Below are positions 60,185-64,000 of a DNA stretch of 64,000 nucleotides, piece by piece. Under the pieces are notes generated by a model. It was not told where the DNA came from and did not search any database. It worked only from the letters and a program-made list of their open reading frames with translations. How positions within the stretch are numbered: the stretch's first letter is position 1; the number at the start of each line of letters is the position of its first letter. Origin of the DNA: Botryotinia globosa. Lineage: Eukaryota; Ascomycota; Leotiomycetes; Helotiales; Sclerotiniaceae. Location: assembly GCA_014898425.1 (NCBI GenBank), contig RCSZ01000007.1, forward strand, positions 1,860,001 through 1,924,000, read 5' to 3'. The translations under genes were made by a program, and so were the position numbers.

Positions 60185-63100
60185 GACGAATCCTTGGAGT
60201 ATCGGGAGTCTAGGATGATTTTCTTGGACGAAATGGGAGGAATTGACGAATCAAGAGAGGGAAGCTGGTATCATCCCTGTGGCGATGGAAATAGTATCAA
60301 AAGTGGAAAGTGGAAAGTGGAAAGTGGAAAGTGGAAAGTGGACCGTGGGAAAAGATTAAAAATTCGAAAAAGGGTTAATTCCCCAGTCTAGGTGTCTAAT
60401 ACTAGTAATAAGTGAGTGTGTCCGACGACGGTATCATTCCAATGATTCCGTTAATATAATGTGACCCTGGGTAGAATTGCTTTTTTGTGTGAAAGGTCGA
60501 GCGAGATACTTTATTAAGGCTCGTACAAATTAGGCGTAGGTAATTAATGATATGATTTCTGATTGGTTCAATTAGCATTCGAGGCGTAAATTTGAGCAAA
60601 ATAGGTAGGTACCTATTATACCTCGGTAACCAAATTAGGTAGGGGAGGGAGAGGTAGGTAGGTTGTTGTGGCGTAACGAATCCCGATCTATCAATCTCTG
60701 CAGGTGTTTACGCAGATAGCCCTGGTGAGTAAGTAGTAAGTACTAGGGAGTACGACTGGGAAGGTACGTACTAGGAAGCAATTGTAAATGGGTACTTACG
60801 ACTCACTGCTCAGACTACTTGTTGGTTCTCGTTGACTATTGACTATTGACTATTGACTATTGATCTTGGCGGGATATTCGATCCCAATAAATGCATTTGA
60901 TAGATTTGGCGACGACGATTTCGATTTCAAGACTTCAGATGAAAGAAGGAGCCCTTGCCTGGGGAGGAACTTGGAAGTGTTCATCCAATGTCCTCTGGCA
61001 AAAGAAAAGAGAAAAGCACATTCTTAAGAGAAAACATGGCATTGCACATGGTATTGTGGATTGCATTGCACATTGCATTGCACATTGCATTGCACATTGC
61101 ATTCTACATTGCATTCACTGTAAGATTACATGGTAATATCGTACAAAAAGAAAGACTTTCTCGTAAGACTTGTCGTGTTGAAACCAATTGATCATGATAG
61201 GTAGCTAAGGTACCGAGGTGGTCATATACCTCTTACCAAGTGATAAAAAAAGGAATACTGTCGCTTTGATTCACGTACATTCTCAATGAGTGATACTTCA
61301 AAAAGACATCTCATCCAATAGTATGAACTTCCCACGCTTTGCCTCTCACGCCCTCTTATATATATCTACAACAGCCAAACAAACAGATGCTAGTGCAATG
61401 CAAGTGCGTGCAACATAAGTACAATGTGACTAGTAAACGTTGGAACGCTGCTAACATGCACACCTGTAAGATTACATCGTACCTACTACCTCGTATGCAA
61501 CATAACATATAGTATGCTATGTACACCACAACTGAGACAACACCAACGGTGTAACGGTCATTGTGACAGTGACATGGGAAATACACGCTCGAGACAAGGT
61601 ACCTCCTACCTGATCGGGACGAAAACATCATCGACATGCTCTTGACCATCTTATCTTATTCTCCTCGAGACCGCATTATCGGTGAATTGTTTCGCACTGT
61701 TTGTACGGTTTCGGATACGATGTACATCAACGCCATATCGCTACTCGCTATTGCTCAGTACTCAGTGGTCTGGCCCTCTGACTAATCGTGTACCTGATCT
61801 CGAGCTGATCTAATCTATAGACTATCAGATATCAAATCCCGTCGCGCCAGTCTAACTTGTTACTGACAACACGGTTCGCTTACGATGAGAGAGAGAGGTG
61901 ACCGATCTTTGAACCATCGTTACTTGGACCATTCACAAGACGAGATCGTAAGATTGTATGTCGAATCGAAGAAAAGGGCAGCGAAGAAGTAGAAGAAGCA
62001 AAGACGTGAACGCGCGGGGACGAAAAAACGAGTCAAAGCGGAAAGGATCAAGGATATCGATGAATCGGATTTTCGAATGGCCGATTTTTGTCTGGTGCGT
62101 GCGAGGGTGGAGGGTGGCTCAGGTGGAGGGTGGCTCAGGTGGGTTAAGAGCGAGGTTCAACTTAGTGGGGCTGGTGGGGCTGGTGGGGCTGGTGGGACTC
62201 ATGGGACTCATGGGGCTGGTGGGATTTAATCCTATTGCATGTACAAGCGAGTGTACCTCTATGTACTTTGTACACACAATGTCACACATACATACCTCCT
62301 TGTTAAGTAGGCGACCTAACAAACCGTTGATGATATCTACCTAGTAGTCATTCATACAGATACGATACCACTTACCTTGAAACGATACACAATAATACAG
62401 ATGATACTCATCAGAAAGACTACCATGGTCCAAATGTTCAAAGACGGTAATTATTAATTTACCAACTCGCAATGGTTTGTCCATTGAAATCTGCTATTGC
62501 TATTGGTGTTGTGTATCAATCAATATTCATCACCCAATCCATTCCATTATCATCATCCACTTTATATTACATATTGCTCTCTTCCCGTCAAATATTTCAT
62601 CTGCTATCATCATTTACACTTGAATCTCTGCCATTCCCAATTTCCAAATCAAGCTGAAAATCAAATCATTCTATAGGTATCCCTATTCTTCCCCCATCTC
62701 ATCGGACAATCCATCATTTCAACCATCTCTACACGCCAGATCTGGCATATTTTCATCGGTACATCATACAAACCCCAGAAAATATGACAAAATCTGTCAA
62801 GAACCCAAGGACTCAATGACCATGAACCCTACACGTGATTGACATGTGCTCCCACGTTCCTGTGGCAGTGTGCGGGATCTCTCAGGGGACATGAGGCTAA
62901 ACTTTGATGTAACCTTAATGAGTGATCGCAAAGATATTTGGTGGGCTAAGAGCCGGCACACTAATCATCCATATGTAAGATTACGGTAGTGAACTTCAAG
63001 TGCCAGACGTTCAGTCGTCGATCTTTCTCTCTCAGACCAGGTCATTCCTTGTTTCTGGTTTGTCGCCTCGAGTTGAGAGTGACTGTTCCCCAAGAAGTTC

Positions 63101-63227
63101 ATGAACAGATACCGTGATCATCAAGTGAGATAACCTCATGCTTCGTCTGTTGAGTAAAATCATGGTCGGATGGAACCTTCAAAGGGAGAAGACACAATGG
63201 CACGATTAATTGATGGAACCACCCGCC
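60185..63227. other. 3 kb intergenic region with several minisatellites
   Basis: The left edge is the promoter of the RGS-LOV gene. The right edge is the 3' side of the DUF3431 gene. Visible repeats are (AGTGGAA)n at 60302-60341, (TTGACTA)4 at about 60835-60863, TTGCACATTGCAT at 61040-61110, a GGTGGCTCAGGTGGAG duplication at 62107-62142, and (TGGTGGGGC)n at 62165-62225. TAGGTAGGTACC-type motifs lie at 60603-60665. No frame looks like a protein. Confidence 0.5.
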
Positions 63228-64000
63228 TCAAAAACCATCTCCTTCTTTCCATTCTCTACCAGCTTCTATCGCTCGATTGAGAGCCACATCCCCACGTTTC
63301 ATTGCTGCTTCTTTGCTGATCTCTAGCCAGCGTTGGATTTCATCAATCTCCCTCTCTAGCTTCTCTTTGATTGCAGAGTCCGCTTTCTCCGAATTCTCCA
63401 TCTCATCTCCTCTTCCTTCATCTATCAAATTCTGCATCTCTCCGTTCCGTATATTCCAGTCCTCAAGTTGAATACTCAAACTATCCTTTTCGGTTTGATT
63501 CTCCCAATAAGCTTGGTATTCCAATTCTCCTCCAAAGCAAATACCATACCCATCACAATAGCAAATGTGTTCTTTCGGGCATAAAGTCGTCTGTCCTGCA
63601 AAAACAAATTGCCATATATATTCCCACACTCGTCCACTTATATAATCCGATATCTCTGTCCTCAACAACCAATCTCGATAGGAAATGTATCTTGCCAGTG
63701 GTAGAGTTCGAATCCTCTCTTTCGAAACGGCAAATTGTGCGCAACAAGGTTGTGCAAGCACATTGGGGACAGGTTCAAGTGGGAAAAGCTCCAGCCATGC
63801 TCTTGCCATAATAGTCTGCTCTTGTTTGTCATCATCCTCCTCCACAATTCCTGGGTGCATCCAATCCGGACATCCTGGATGCCAATGACACCGTAGATTC
63901 ATATATCCTTCTCGAATAACACGTTCGGAAGAGAGTCTCGATATCATCTGAACTGCATCGAGATCGAGAAGTTCATTGTTATGCCATGTCATTTGATGAG
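63228..64000 (-). CDS. DUF3431 protein, C-terminal part (gene continues past the window)
   Basis: The frame is open to the right edge; codons before the Met at 63992 (His-Gln) are also open, so this is the 3' part of a longer gene. Family features are the start of a MTWHNNELLDLDAVQMISRL-like block, EGYMNLRCHWHPGCP, the CCAQFAVSKERIR motif, and DYISGRVWEYIWQFVF followed by Cys-rich CPKEHICYCDGYGIC. These match DUF3431, a fungal family distantly glycosyltransferase-like and often linked to secreted or Golgi proteins. After the domain, the last 80 residues are a charged helix (EKLEREIDEIQRWLEI) not typical of the family core. The stop TGA is at 63230-63228. Confidence 0.82.
   Translation of the reverse strand, partial: HQMTWHNNELLDLDAVQMISRLSSERVIREGYMNLRCHWHPGCPDWMHPGIVEEDDDKQEQTIMARAWLELFPLEPVPNVLAQPCCAQFAVSKERIRTLPLARYISYRDWLLRTEISDYISGRVWEYIWQFVFAGQTTLCPKEHICYCDGYGICFGGELEYQAYWENQTEKDSLSIQLEDWNIRNGEMQNLIDEGRGDEMENSEKADSAIKEKLEREIDEIQRWLEISKEAAMKRGDVALNRAIEAGREWKEGDGF

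Noticed and set aside
63690..63720. GTTCGAATCC, resembling a tRNA T-loop
   Set aside because: No acceptor stem, D-arm or anticodon arm fits, and the bases lie in a conserved motif (SKERIRTL) of the DUF3431 gene.

Overview
This window is nuclear DNA of a filamentous ascomycete. Short 45-70 bp GT-AG introns, house-keeping genes in the style of Pezizomycotina, a 2EXR-domain gene, a DUF3431 gene and an RGS-LOV photoreceptor of the kind described from Botrytis cinerea point to Leotiomycetes, most likely Helotiales/Sclerotiniaceae. The placement is by gene type and is an inference; no database search was possible.

Layout. Bases 1-3040 are an extremely AT-rich, CpG-poor block with no ORF of 60 codons, as expected for repeats destroyed by repeat-induced point mutation (RIP). 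Normal sequence begins at about 3.0-3.3 kb. Then follow: a 2EXR protein (-, 3.9-5.4 kb); an LCHN/DENN-like protein (+, 6.9-8.9); SEC63 (-, 9.6-11.9); the Rad54B-type translocase RDH54 (-, 12.6-15.5); the giant HEAT-repeat ribosome-biogenesis factor UTP10 (-, 15.8-21.3), divergent from NRDE2 (+, 21.6-25.3); the PP1 catalytic subunit GLC7 (-, 28.0-29.1); COP9 signalosome subunit CSN1 (-, 35.8-37.5) with a 70-codon spliced ORF ending six bases before its start codon; HSP104 (-, 40.3-43.1), divergent from the mitochondrial protein Mhr1/mL67 (+, 43.7-45.0); a PAPS-sulfotransferase-like P-loop protein (-, 45.9-47.5), divergent across 4.5 kb from a Zn2Cys6 transcription factor (+, 52.0-55.2); an RGS-LOV photoreceptor (-, 56.9-60.2); and the C-terminal part of a DUF3431 protein that runs off the right edge.

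The genes are mostly conserved, dispersed eukaryotic functions: protein translocation, recombination, rRNA processing, RNA surveillance, phosphatase signalling, NEDD8 removal, protein disaggregation and mitochondrial translation. They do not form a metabolic cluster. Three divergent pairs share promoters (UTP10/NRDE2, HSP104/MHR1, sulfotransferase-like/Zn2Cys6 factor). Long intergenic stretches (25.3-28.0, 29.1-35.8, 37.7-40.3, 47.5-52.0, 60.2-63.2 kb) carry many microsatellites and minisatellites.

Exon limits were read by eye from splice consensus, phase and protein sense. Functions come from remembered family motifs, not from searches. No tRNA, rRNA or CRISPR was found.
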